DNA from: Verrucomicrobiota bacterium
Lineage (GTDB): Bacteria > Verrucomicrobiota > Verrucomicrobiia > Limisphaerales > JACPZS01
Direction: 5' to 3'
Assembly (NCBI GenBank): GCA_016195385.1
Contig: JACPZS010000001.1
Location: 1 to 45,249 of the forward strand
Length of the DNA stretch: 45,249 nt
This document shows, in pieces, positions 16,278-24,983 of the stretch. A program made the position numbers and the translations under genes. The notes under the pieces were generated by a model. The model saw only the letters and a list, made by a program, of their open reading frames with translations, was not told where the DNA came from and did no database searches. Position 1 is the stretch's first letter. Each line of letters starts with the position of its first letter.

Positions 16278-18338
16278 ATGAATGGATCGTTCTTGAACCA
16301 GTTTCGCTACAGCGGGAGGAGTCATTCGCAACTCGGCCTCGCGTCGCTGTTGATGTTGTGCTGCGGGCTTTTTGTTGGGGCCGATTCAATGGCGGCGGGC
16401 AAGAAAGTCATGGTGCTGGGCATCGACGGGATGGATCCGAAACTGTTGCAGACGTTCGTCGATCAGGGACGGATGCCGAACTTCAAAGCCTTGATGGCGG
16501 AAGGAGATTTTCGGCCGCTGCAAACCACCATGCCGCCGCAAAGTCCGGTGGCGTGGTCCACGTTCATGACCGGCATGGATCCCGGCGGGCATGGAATTTT
16601 CGATTTCATTCACGTCGATCAATCCAAAATGGCGCCCTACTCGTCCATGGCCCAGGCCGATCCCGGAGGACATCCGATCGACATTGGCTCCTGGTCGTTC
16701 CCGACCTCGGGCGGCGGCGTCCACATGCTGCGCAAGGGAACCACCTTCTGGCAGATGCTCGGCGAACACGGACTGCGCTCGACGATTTTTCGCATGCCGG
16801 TCAATTTTCCTCCGGTCAAGGCGCCGGGCCGCGCACTGGCGGGCATGGGCACGCCTGATGGGGTTGGTTCGCTCGGAACATTTTCTTTCTACACGGACCA
16901 TCGCAGCGACTGGCCGCCCGTGGTTTCCGGCGGCGAGATTTACGAGGTGTCGGTGCAGAGCAACCGGGTCAGCGCGCAACTGAACGGGCCGCCCAACACC
17001 TTCCGCCGTTTTCCCACGAAGGAAACTCTGGAACTCCAGGAGAAGGGCCGCGCGGTTTCGCTCGCGTATGACAATCCGAAGATGACGCAGGATTTCGTGG
17101 TTTATCTCGACCCAAAGGCGGGCGCGGCGAAGTTCATGGTCGGCGACCAGGAATTCATTTTGAAGGAAAAGGAATGGAGCGACTGGATTCACGTCGAGTT
17201 CGAGGCCATCCCGCACCTCATGAAGGTGAGTTCGGCGGCGCGCTTTTACCTGAAGCAACTCGCGCCGAAGTTCGAACTTTACGTGACCCCTTTGCAAATT
17301 GATCCGGAAGACCCGGTGATGCCGATTTCGCATCCGGCGAACTGGTCCAAGCAGCTCTGCTCGGAGTTGGGCCGATTCTACACGCACGGCATCCCGGAGG
17401 ACTCGCAAGCGTTCAACCACGGTGTGCTCACGGCGCGCGAGTTCTGGGATCAAATGGTTTTCGTCTATGAGGAGCGCTCGCGTGCTCTCGATTATTTGCT
17501 GAAGCATCAGGACGAGGATTTCCTCTTCGTCTATTTCGGGACCGTCGATCAAGGCTGCCACATGCTCTGGCACTTCATGGATCCCAGGCATCCGGGTTAC
17601 ATCAAGGATGACGTGCTGAAGGACGGCATCGCGAAACTTTACGAGATGCTGGACAGCCGCCTGGGACGAGTGCGCGCGGCCATCGGGAAGGACACGACGC
17701 TCGTCGTCATGTCCGACCACGGCTTCGCTCCGTTCTATTGGGAAGTGAACTTGAACACCTGGTTGCTGGACCAGGGCTACATCACGTTCAAGGATCCTTC
17801 GAAACAGGAATCGGGAGAATTCTTTTCCAACGTGGACTGGTCGCGGACGAAGGCCTACGCGGCGGGTTTGAACGGACTTTACCTCAATCTCAAAGGGCGC
17901 GAGAAATGGGGCGCGGTCGCCGCTGGCGCGGAATATGACTCCGTCCTCAATGAGCTCGAACAGGCTTTGCTCGCGATGAAAGACCCGCGCAACGGGAATT
18001 CCCCGGTGTCCCTGGTGACGCGGCCACGGCGCGATTTTCGGGGACCGGAGAAAGCCAAAGGGCCGGACATTCTCGTAGGCTACAGCCGGGGCTATCGCAG
18101 TTCATCGGACAGCCCTTTGGGATTGTTTCCCAAAGCCGTGTTTGTGGACAACAAGGCTCCGTGGAGCGGCGATCACTGCATTGATTATCGTCTGGTGCCC
18201 GGCGTATTGCTTTCCAACCGCCGCATCACGAGCCCGACGCCGACGCTGGCCGACCTCACGGTGTCACTCCTGCATGAATATGGCATCGCTCCAGGCAAGG
18301 ACATGATTGGCAAACAAGTTCTGGAACCCAAAAAGTAA
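16278..18338 (+). CDS. Secreted AlkP-superfamily phosphodiesterase-like protein
   Basis: 686 aa. A signal peptide spans about residues 15-40 (LGLASLLMLCCGLFVGADSMAAG). The catalytic domain begins KVMVLGIDGMDPKLLQTF. The nucleophile segment is SPVAWSTFMTGMDPGGHGIFDF, and the distal metal site SDHGFAPFYWEVN. It is a close paralogue of the protein at 13469-15829, sharing YVTPLQIDPEDPVMPIS and a WSGDH motif near the end, but it lacks that protein's N-terminal membrane segments. Probable function: hydrolysis or transfer of a phosphate or phosphodiester group in the periplasm; the substrate is unknown. A 63-aa gene starts ten bases downstream. Confidence 0.85.
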   Translation: MNGSFLNQFRYSGRSHSQLGLASLLMLCCGLFVGADSMAAGKKVMVLGIDGMDPKLLQTFVDQGRMPNFKALMAEGDFRPLQTTMPPQSPVAWSTFMTGMDPGGHGIFDFIHVDQSKMAPYSSMAQADPGGHPIDIGSWSFPTSGGGVHMLRKGTTFWQMLGEHGLRSTIFRMPVNFPPVKAPGRALAGMGTPDGVGSLGTFSFYTDHRSDWPPVVSGGEIYEVSVQSNRVSAQLNGPPNTFRRFPTKETLELQEKGRAVSLAYDNPKMTQDFVVYLDPKAGAAKFMVGDQEFILKEKEWSDWIHVEFEAIPHLMKVSSAARFYLKQLAPKFELYVTPLQIDPEDPVMPISHPANWSKQLCSELGRFYTHGIPEDSQAFNHGVLTAREFWDQMVFVYEERSRALDYLLKHQDEDFLFVYFGTVDQGCHMLWHFMDPRHPGYIKDDVLKDGIAKLYEMLDSRLGRVRAAIGKDTTLVVMSDHGFAPFYWEVNLNTWLLDQGYITFKDPSKQESGEFFSNVDWSRTKAYAAGLNGLYLNLKGREKWGAVAAGAEYDSVLNELEQALLAMKDPRNGNSPVSLVTRPRRDFRGPEKAKGPDILVGYSRGYRSSSDSPLGLFPKAVFVDNKAPWSGDHCIDYRLVPGVLLSNRRITSPTPTLADLTVSLLHEYGIAPGKDMIGKQVLEPKK

Positions 18339-18348
18339 GGACAACATT

Positions 18349-18540
18349 ATGTTTGGACACAAAGTCAAATTGGAGAAGGCCATCTACGAAAAGGTCAAAA
18401 TGTACTCGGAGATCGCCGGGTATTCCTCCGTCGAGGAATTCGTGCACCACGCGCTGGAGAAGGAACTCCAGCAGTTCGAGGGCGCGGAATCCGAGGAGGA
18501 AATCCGGAAGAAGCTCAAAGGGCTGGGCTACATCTCGTAG
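18349..18540 (+). CDS. 63-aa ribbon-helix-helix-like protein with C-terminal LKGLGYIS
   Basis: Read from the ATG at 18349; an upstream start at 18307 would overlap the end of the phosphodiesterase gene. The protein has an N-terminal strand (HKVKLEKAIYEKVKMYSEIA), then GYSSVEEFVHHALEKELQQF, the pattern of Arc/MetJ-type ribbon-helix-helix proteins, then an acidic linker and LKGLGYIS. The final motif is also present in the two sulfatase-like lipoproteins and in the arylsulfotransferase-like protein of this locus. It could be a small regulator, or an adaptor for the neighbouring membrane protein and hydrolase. I recall similar short proteins next to AlkP-family genes in other phyla, but this needs a search. 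Confidence 0.75.
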   Translation: MFGHKVKLEKAIYEKVKMYSEIAGYSSVEEFVHHALEKELQQFEGAESEEEIRKKLKGLGYIS

Positions 18541-18572
18541 TTCGCTCCGGCCGCGCCGCAAAACGCCATCGC

Positions 18573-19412
18573 ATGACTGCTGTCGCTTCCACACTCAACA
18601 CGCTGTTCAACTTTCTCTTCGGCCTGGCCTATGGGGCGTTGAAATGGTTCGGGCCGTTCTGGTCGCTGGCCGGCATCGCGTGCCTGGCCGGAATCCTGAT
18701 GGTGTGGATCTTCGGCAAAGTTTCCAATCAGGCCGCCATTGAGCGGACGCGCAATCGCCTCAGCGCGGAGTTAATCGGGCTGCGGCTGTTCAAAGACGAC
18801 CTCCGGGTTTTCTTTGGGATTCAATTCCAAGTCCTGGCGTGGACGTTGAAATACCTCCGCTATTCCATCGTGCCCATGTTGATCCTCATGGCGCCCACGG
18901 TGATCATCCTCATCCAACTGAATCTCCATTATGGGTTTCGTCCCTTGCGCGTGGGTGAAACGGCCCTGGTGAAAGTGAAATTGCGCGACGCGTCGGCAGT
19001 GGCGGCGGGAACTTCGCTGACGCTCCGGGCGCCGGAAAGCCTCCGGGTCGAAACGCCGGGCGTCCGCGTGCCAGACCTCAAGGAAATCTGCTGGCGGGTT
19101 CGCGGCGTCCAGGACGGGCGGTTCGATTTGATCGTGAGCGACGGCAAGGATTCGATGACGAAGCAATTTGCCGTGGGCGGCCGGCTGGAAGGTGTTTCGC
19201 CGATTCGCACGGGCGAAGATTGGCTTTCCTGTCTGCTCAATCCCGGTGAAGCGCCGATCCCGGTACAGTCGGCCATCGAGTCCATAGAAATCCGTTACCC
19301 TGCGCTCGACATCCTGATTCTGGGAAAAAGAACCAATTGGTTGATCCTGTTTCTCATTCTCTCGCTCGTACTCGGTTTCGCTTTCAAGGGCGTCCTCGGC
19401 GTGAAGATCTGA
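18573..19412 (+). CDS. Multi-pass membrane protein, possibly EMC3/DUF106 (Oxa1-superfamily) related
   Basis: 279 aa. An N-terminal membrane segment (FWSLAGIACLAGILMVWIFG) is followed by a basic helical stretch (SNQAAIERTRNRLSAELIGL), then LRYSIVPMLILMAPTVIILI as a second membrane region. A soluble beta-rich domain (about residues 110-245) and a C-terminal membrane helix (WLILFLILSLVLGFAFKGVL) complete it. The SNQ...R...ELxxLRLFKDD pattern after the first helix recalls DUF106/EMC3 proteins of the Oxa1 insertase superfamily; this is a weak, remembered likeness. It lies 32 bases after the 63-aa gene and is probably co-transcribed with it and the phosphodiesterase. Role unknown. Confidence 0.7.
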   Translation: MTAVASTLNTLFNFLFGLAYGALKWFGPFWSLAGIACLAGILMVWIFGKVSNQAAIERTRNRLSAELIGLRLFKDDLRVFFGIQFQVLAWTLKYLRYSIVPMLILMAPTVIILIQLNLHYGFRPLRVGETALVKVKLRDASAVAAGTSLTLRAPESLRVETPGVRVPDLKEICWRVRGVQDGRFDLIVSDGKDSMTKQFAVGGRLEGVSPIRTGEDWLSCLLNPGEAPIPVQSAIESIEIRYPALDILILGKRTNWLILFLILSLVLGFAFKGVLGVKI

Positions 19413-19547
19413 TACGCGGGCAAAGTCTTGCTCGAAACACCAGGTCGGGATCGTTTGACCGACCAGGCGAGGCAGCACCAATTCGCTTCCGCGTTGCCCG
19501 GAAGTCCGGATGTCTCCGCCAGCCGCGCAGGGCGTTAGCCTGAGCCT

Positions 19548-22328
19548 TCACTCCTTGGCAGTTGTCGGTGCCGCGGGTCGCGGCTGGGGATCAATTGGAC
19601 GCAGAGTGCGTCCGGCCAGCGCCGGGTGCTGCGGCGGAATCTTGGCGGCGCGGAACACAGCGTAAGTGTTTTTGCCCACGGGCTGCGGTTGTCCCCCGTC
19701 CGCGGCGCGGACCTGTCCTGAATATGGGTCCCAGTATTCCCACACAATCTTGCCTTCCTTCGTCACCTCAAATAACCGGCCATCCGCACCGGAGCAGATG
19801 AGGGTGTTGCCACCAGGCAGTCGCCGTGCGCCGGAGATGAAACCACTGTGGAAAGATTTTTTTTCGGGTGCCTCGTATTTCCACACCGGTTCAGCGGGGC
19901 CAAATGGGCCCTTCTCCGGGACCGCATACGAGCCGTCATTTTGTGTCGGTGGCACCAGCTCCAAAATAGCTGAATGCGGTCCGCCCGATCCCTTCGCGTT
20001 GTTGTTGAACACCATGAGATGTCCTGCGCCGGGAAGGCCCTTTTCGATCCAACGGATGTCGTGCTGGCCGCCGAGTATCTGTTGCTCCTTGGTCCCTCTT
20101 GAGTAGGCCTTCGGGTTGCCCCAGCGATAGAGGAGGTCTCCGCCTTTCTTCCAGCGCCCGCCGGAGTGGCCGGCAGCCTCCGCCGTCGTGGTGCTGTGGT
20201 CGATGATCCAGATTTCGTTGAACTTCGGAGTGCTCACCGCAATCTGATCCAGTTCCGCGTTGTAATGGATCGCATTCATGTGCAGCAGATCGGAGCCGAT
20301 GTCGTTTTGCTTCGTGCCGGCGGGGACGTAACCCAGCGCCTTGAGGCGCGCCAGTTCAGCGGGATCAACTTTTGGCGGTTCACCGTCGCCATTGATGTCA
20401 ATCAGCTCCGGATGTTCGGAAGGCTCTCCGTAATTTGCCTGGTCCGCATCGTACTTCTGGATCAGGTGATCCCACATGTGCCACTCCCACACGATGCGGG
20501 CATCGTCGGGCCGTCGCGGTTCGATCTCGATGATGTGATCGGGCCAAATCCCTGCCTGCGGTGTCAAGTCCGGCCGCCGTCCCGCGCGATTGGCTTCCTT
20601 CGCGCTCCTTGCCTCCCACGCGATGGCGAGAATGTTCCCGTTCGGCATCGGTTCGATGTCGTGATGCAGCAGGTGATTTGTCGTGGCGTATTTCCAATTC
20701 CATAGAAGTTTTCCGTCCCACGAAAACTCCTGAATCAGACCGCCCTGACCGCCGCCCTTGAAAACCTCAATCTTCGGTTCCCGCGCGCCGCGCAGCAGGT
20801 TGCCGTTGTCCTGCAGGTAAATTGTCCCGGACGGAGCGTAATCGCTCTTCCATGTGTGGACGACGACGCCCTTGGCATCGATGAGATAGGTCGTGTCGGA
20901 TAAGAGCGGAGCGTAGAGCACGTATCCCGGCTCGGCTTCGCCTGAGTTCAGCCGCAGACCTCGGGGTTCGCTTGGTTTCTCCGGCTCCTCGGGTTTCCTG
21001 GCGACGGCAGCCGGCGACGATTCCTTGGGTTTCACCGGGGCCAGCTTCGTGAAGGTGGCTGTGGTAGCGGTATCGGTGATCGCCACGCCGGGCGCGGGCA
21101 GAAGCGCCGTGGGGACGGCCATGATGTTCCAGGTTAACCGGCTCAGTTTGTCGTCGTACTTCAGCAACACCTCATGACGCCAGCCTTTGGGCGTCCAGTC
21201 GTAGCGCCGTACTTCCTTTTGGTTATCACTGGCCACGTAAAGCTCGTCCCGCTTGTCCCCATCCAGGTCGAGCAGGATCGAGGCGTGCTCGAAGCCGCCC
21301 GAGTTCGCGTCGATTAGTTCCTTGTCCCACGGTCCATTTTTGAAGGGGCGCAACAGCCAGAGTCCGCTCTTGCTCGCCGCCGCCACGATCTCCTTCTTCC
21401 CGTCGCCATCGACATCGCCGACCGCCAGGAAGCGGCATAACGTGTCATCGATCGTCGCGACCAGTTCGCCCTTGGTGGGATCAGTGTTGGCCAGATAGCG
21501 CAGAATCTCGACTCTTCCGCCGGAGACCGCTTCCACCGAGACATAAAGTTCGTCCCGACCGTCGCCATCCAGATCGGTGACCAGAATCTCCTTCGCGTGA
21601 CGTTCACCGAGATCGGCGACGACCGTCCGCCCCTGGCCTTTTGCCGGGATGTACCGCACCACCTTGCCCGGCTGCGGCGTTCCATCGACTTTGTTCGGAG
21701 CGGTTGGCGTCGCATAAACCTCCATCACTCCGTCCCCGTCCATGTCGCCCAGCTCGATCTCATGCACGACCGTGTCCGGCTGGCGGTCCAGTTCCTCGAC
21801 CTTGAACTGGCCTGAAGCATCGCGGCGCAGCACGGCCACCACACCCTGATCATGAGTGGCGATGGCGATGGCCGCCTTTCCGTCACCATAAATGTCGCCC
21901 ACCTCGGCGTCGCGCATGCGGCTGAACTGGCCGCCGAAATCGGCTTCCCAAAGCAGCTCCCGCGTCCCATCGGGCCGCCAAAGTTTCACCACTGCCTTCG
22001 TCCCACCGATCGTCAACAATCCTTCGGAGCCATAGGCCATGGCCTTGTGGAAAACATTGTTGTCCGTGTCCTCCAAGACGCGGTGATTCCATTTCCCGTC
22101 CTGGCGGGTGAGGATCCCCAGGCGCCCCGGCAGTGTCTTTGGCGTTCCGTCGTCGTTCTCGCCGAGAACGGCGAGGGCCAGGACGAGCGACCGGTTACTC
22201 GGCGGCGAGACTTTGGCGGAATTTTGGCGCGAACAAGACGTCAGCAACAGGGCACTTCCAACCAAGATAAGTGCGGAGATTGAGATGGTTTTATTTATCT
22301 GGACTTGCTTTTCTAGCATGGAACGCAA
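19548..22328 (-). CDS. Lipoprotein: FG-GAP/VCBS propeller fused to arylsulfotransferase-like domain
   Basis: 926 aa. A lipoprotein signal ends LLLTSC. Residues about 45-430 form a propeller with calcium-loop repeats such as LGDMDGDGVMEVY, VTDLDGDGRDELYV, VGDVDGDGKKEIV and LDLDGDKRDELYV. A Pro/Glu/Lys-rich linker follows. The C-terminal ~470 residues resemble the ASST/arylsulfotransferase propeller: YLIDAKGVVVHTWKSD, HHDIEPMPNGNILAIAWE, and GGQHDIRWI with a His expected to be catalytic in that family. AssT-type enzymes move sulfate between phenolic esters without PAPS. An insert contains LARLKALGYVPAG. The gene faces the plus-strand sulfotransferase arm convergently. Catalytic function of this divergent version is not certain. 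Confidence 0.8.
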   Translation of the reverse strand: MRSMLEKQVQINKTISISALILVGSALLLTSCSRQNSAKVSPPSNRSLVLALAVLGENDDGTPKTLPGRLGILTRQDGKWNHRVLEDTDNNVFHKAMAYGSEGLLTIGGTKAVVKLWRPDGTRELLWEADFGGQFSRMRDAEVGDIYGDGKAAIAIATHDQGVVAVLRRDASGQFKVEELDRQPDTVVHEIELGDMDGDGVMEVYATPTAPNKVDGTPQPGKVVRYIPAKGQGRTVVADLGERHAKEILVTDLDGDGRDELYVSVEAVSGGRVEILRYLANTDPTKGELVATIDDTLCRFLAVGDVDGDGKKEIVAAASKSGLWLLRPFKNGPWDKELIDANSGGFEHASILLDLDGDKRDELYVASDNQKEVRRYDWTPKGWRHEVLLKYDDKLSRLTWNIMAVPTALLPAPGVAITDTATTATFTKLAPVKPKESSPAAVARKPEEPEKPSEPRGLRLNSGEAEPGYVLYAPLLSDTTYLIDAKGVVVHTWKSDYAPSGTIYLQDNGNLLRGAREPKIEVFKGGGQGGLIQEFSWDGKLLWNWKYATTNHLLHHDIEPMPNGNILAIAWEARSAKEANRAGRRPDLTPQAGIWPDHIIEIEPRRPDDARIVWEWHMWDHLIQKYDADQANYGEPSEHPELIDINGDGEPPKVDPAELARLKALGYVPAGTKQNDIGSDLLHMNAIHYNAELDQIAVSTPKFNEIWIIDHSTTTAEAAGHSGGRWKKGGDLLYRWGNPKAYSRGTKEQQILGGQHDIRWIEKGLPGAGHLMVFNNNAKGSGGPHSAILELVPPTQNDGSYAVPEKGPFGPAEPVWKYEAPEKKSFHSGFISGARRLPGGNTLICSGADGRLFEVTKEGKIVWEYWDPYSGQVRAADGGQPQPVGKNTYAVFRAAKIPPQHPALAGRTLRPIDPQPRPAAPTTAKE

Positions 22329-22381
22329 GATACCTTGCCAGCGAGTTTTGGAACAAGATTTTTAACTTGGACTCTTTCAAC

Positions 22382-22540
22382 TTAGTCGTGGCCCAGGGCA
22401 ACCGGTGAAGCCGTCAACAGGCTGGCACTGGCGGGGCTTGCTTGCGGCGGTCTGCTTGATCGATAACCGGCCCACACCAAGGCGAACTTCCCAGCCAGGG
22501 CGTCGAAATCTGCAACGGTGAGGATCGTGGGGGCTTTCAT
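22382..22540 (-). CDS. Possible 52-aa small protein behind a GTTAGGCC motif
   Basis: A short open frame reads MKAPTILTVADFDALAGKF and continues for 33 residues to a TAA at 22382. I do not recognise it. On the minus strand GTTAGGCC (22566-22559) lies about 20 bases before the start codon, the same geometry as the two cassette-like genes at 8.2 and 15.9 kb. No matching right boundary was seen beyond a GGCCAC near the stop. It may be real, or chance. Confidence 0.25.
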   Translation of the reverse strand: MKAPTILTVADFDALAGKFALVWAGYRSSRPPQASPASASLLTASPVALGHD

Positions 22541-22695
22541 CAACCGGTCCGAACGTCTGGCCTAACGAGAAAAATCATGGACTGAGCTAATCGAGCAAAC
22601 GGCATCACCGATCGGACTGCGAGCCAGACGACTAAGCCGCAACGAGCAAAGCTTCCCAAAAGCCGCATCGCTTCCGTTCGCTGGAGCCAGCCCGG

Positions 22696-23559
22696 TTAAG
22701 GGTAAGTGCCTTCCTTGATAGACACGGTGGTGTTCTCCGCCATCCACAGAGCGTCCTTTAGCGAGTCGCCTGCTGGGCCAATGGGAAGCGGCATGATGGC
22801 ATTCTTGACCGGTCGCTGGATGTTCGAGCCGCGCCATTTGTGGATTTCGGAATGGCCGTCCGCGAAAGAGAAACCACAGGCTCCATTGTGGTAGGAGGCG
22901 GGGCAGTCAATGATCTGCGCCGTCTTGGCGTCCGGCTTGGCCATTTGAACGGCAAACGCCGGATCGTTGACACTGTCAGGATGCTCATCCAACAGCACCC
23001 ACGTTTTTACCGGGTTCACGATGTCCGTCATCTTGCCATAAACCCGCCAAGAGCCGTTGTAGCTGGGTCCGGGCAGCCAGAAGCCATCGTCGAACACCTG
23101 GCTCATGGAGTTGCTGCGGACCCGCGGGACTCGCTGGCCATTCTTATTCTTGACCGTGACATGGTCAGCGGGGCATTTCCAGAGCGCAAAACTATTCCCG
23201 ATGTACGGCATAAGCGGACTCTTGGTGATATCGACATTGGGATCCCAGTTGGAGGGAGCGGAAGTGTAGTCCAGCCACCCGGTCGCCCAGACAACGCGCT
23301 TGGGAACCTGAATGTCACGCGCGAGTAGCAGGAGTTCGTTGAAGTCGTCGGAGTAAAGTCGCCAGCCCAGCATCAGTTGGCGAAGGTTGTTCAAACAACC
23401 GATGCCCTGTGCTTTGGTTTTTGATTTGGCCAGGGCCGGCAGCAACATGCTCGCAAGAATGGCGATGATGGCGATGACCACCAAAAGTTCGATGAGTGTG
23501 AAGGCAGCTCGGGGAGCGAAACCGAGCCGACCGGAAGAAGAGATTTTGGCCGACTTCAT
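22696..23559 (-). CDS. Prepilin-like (type II secretion pseudopilin-type) protein with DUF1559-like tail
   Basis: 287 aa from the ATG at 23559, which places a class III prepilin signal near the N-terminus: a basic leader then [20 protein letters not shown] (residues 19-38), with Glu at +5 of the mature protein and Ala rather than Gly before the cut. The long open frame upstream to 23808 is not supported. The remainder ([19 protein letters not shown], later [13 protein letters not shown]) is the soluble head found in very many paralogues in Verrucomicrobiota and Planctomycetota. Exported and anchored in the inner membrane; role unknown. This is the strongest lineage hint in the window. Transcribed alone. 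Confidence 0.88.
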   Translation of the reverse strand: MKSAKISSSGRLGFAPRAAFTLIELLVVIAIIAILASMLLPALAKSKTKAQGIGCLNNLRQLMLGWRLYSDDFNELLLLARDIQVPKRVVWATGWLDYTSAPSNWDPNVDITKSPLMPYIGNSFALWKCPADHVTVKNKNGQRVPRVRSNSMSQVFDDGFWLPGPSYNGSWRVYGKMTDIVNPVKTWVLLDEHPDSVNDPAFAVQMAKPDAKTAQIIDCPASYHNGACGFSFADGHSEIHKWRGSNIQRPVKNAIMPLPIGPAGDSLKDALWMAENTTVSIKEGTYP

Positions 23560-23994
23560 AGCAGTTTGTACAGGGTTGATGTGGTTTACGGCTTCCCATG
23601 TAAGCTTTTTACATACTTTGTCGAGAAAATTGCGGACCACGAAGTCGGACGCCGGATGCTCTGCGGAAAGTTTGGTAGTGTTACAGTTTGAATTCTGCAT
23701 CTGCCAAATCTTCTGGAATCTTCCGCGCCGCTGGCAAAATGAGCCGGCCCCGCAAGCCCGCGCAACCGAAGTCGGGCCCGGATCGAGCCTGGCCCAGCGG
23801 TGCGGCATTGGCGCTCATCTGGGAGCGTCATGCATGTTCCTGCGATAGATGAATCACAATCGGCGGTCGTGCAAATGCGCTCAATCAAAGGGTGGAAAAA
23901 TTCTTGCCCCGACTGTTCACGGAGAATTGACCTATTGAACTTCGTCGAGTCGTCCTGGCAGAATGCCGCCTGTTGATTCCACTTTTTTGAAACG
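23560..23994. other. Intergenic region between divergent genes
   Basis: 435 bases between the prepilin-like gene (minus) and the SDR gene (plus). It must hold both promoters, but I see no convincing -35/-10 pair, operator palindrome or RNA gene. Open frames crossing it are antisense or 5' extensions without protein-like sequence. Confidence 0.5.
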
Positions 23995-24747
23995 ATGACT
24001 TCACTCCACAAGATCGCTCTCGTCACCGGAGCCGGAACCGGCATTGGCCGGAGCGTGGCGCTCGCGCTTTTAAGGGAGGGATATTCCGTCGTCTTGGCGG
24101 GGCGTCGTGTTGGGACGTTGGAAGAGACCGCCGCCACTGCCGCCGGTGCCCGCACGCTCATCGTCCCCACCGACATTACCGATCCCGCCAGCGTTGGCGC
24201 GCTCTTTGCGAAGACGAAGGAAGTTTTTGGCCGGCTGGATTTGCTTTTCAACAACGCGGGCCTCAGCGCGCCGCCCGTGCCTTTGGAAGATTTGACCTTC
24301 GAGCAATGGCGCGCGGTCGTGGACACTTCCCTGACCGGGGCGTTTCTCTGCACGCAGGAGGCGTTCAAGATCATGAAGGCCCAGCAGCCGCGCGGCGGAC
24401 GCATCATCAACAACGGCTCCATCTCCGCGCAGGTGCCGCGCCCCAACTCGGCCCCGTACACCGCCGCCAAGCACGCCATCACGGGACTCACGAAATCCAC
24501 GGCGCTGGACGGGCGCAAGCACGACATCGCCTGCGGCCAGATCGACATCGGCAACGCCGCGACCGAGATGACGGCGAAGATGAAACGCGGCGTCCGGCAG
24601 GCCGACGGCTCCATCGCCGCCGAACCGACCATGGACGTGGAGCACGTCGCGCGCGCCGTGGTGTACATGGCGGGCCTTCCCTTGGACGCGAACGTCCTGA
24701 GCATGACCGTGATGGCGACCAAGATGCCTTACGTGGGGCGGGGGTGA
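23995..24747 (+). CDS. Short-chain dehydrogenase/reductase
   Basis: 250 aa, the classical SDR length. The cofactor motif is [10 protein letters not shown] near the N-terminus, NNAG follows at about residue 87, and the catalytic Ser and YxxxK are in NGSISAQ and YTAAK. The Arg-rich segment after the first strand (LAGRRVGT) suggests NADP rather than NAD. After [19 protein letters not shown] the sequence is less typical ([18 protein letters not shown]). Substrate unknown; its neighbours are sugar-lactonase and dehydrogenase genes. The gene ends inside a small convergent open frame. Confidence 0.88.
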   Translation: MTSLHKIALVTGAGTGIGRSVALALLREGYSVVLAGRRVGTLEETAATAAGARTLIVPTDITDPASVGALFAKTKEVFGRLDLLFNNAGLSAPPVPLEDLTFEQWRAVVDTSLTGAFLCTQEAFKIMKAQQPRGGRIINNGSISAQVPRPNSAPYTAAKHAITGLTKSTALDGRKHDIACGQIDIGNAATEMTAKMKRGVRQADGSIAAEPTMDVEHVARAVVYMAGLPLDANVLSMTVMATKMPYVGRG

Positions 24748-24956
24748 GGCACAGGCTTAGTCGAGGAATCGAAGGGCTCTTCCACCGACACTCCCCGAAA
24801 TTCGGTGACAAAATACTTGTTTCGGCGATTTGATGCGGTCACGATCTCGCCCGTATCCATGAATTGCACGCGCCCATTTTTCATCCGTTGGATTTTATGC
24901 GCGCACTCCTCACTCATAGATAGGCTGGCCGCGATTTCCGCCCGACGTGCGTGCAT
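24729..24956 (-). CDS. Small hypothetical protein
   Basis: 75 aa, or 62 aa from an internal ATG ([19 protein letters not shown]). The sequence [30 protein letters not shown] looks protein-like, with alternating strand-forming residues, and differs from a shadow of another gene because nothing else occupies most of this interval. It overlaps the SDR stop by 19 bases. Function unknown. Confidence 0.4.
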   Translation of the reverse strand: MHARRAEIAASLSMSEECAHKIQRMKNGRVQFMDTGEIVTASNRRNKYFVTEFRGVSVEEPFDSSTKPVPHPRPT

Positions 24957-24983
24957 AACTGAACTACACGGCCACGGAAGGCT

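Noticed and set aside
16265..16400. A complete integron attC site after the Imm70 gene
   Set aside because: I looked for a paired GTTRRRY core and a folded stem within 150 bases and did not find one, so only the boundary motif is reported.
16386..17720. A 444-codon minus-strand open frame opposite the secreted AlkP-family gene
   Set aside because: Antisense shadow, His/Arg-rich and without motifs.
23560..23808. Longer start for the prepilin-like protein
   Set aside because: It adds 83 residues in front of a prepilin signal that must lie near the N-terminus.
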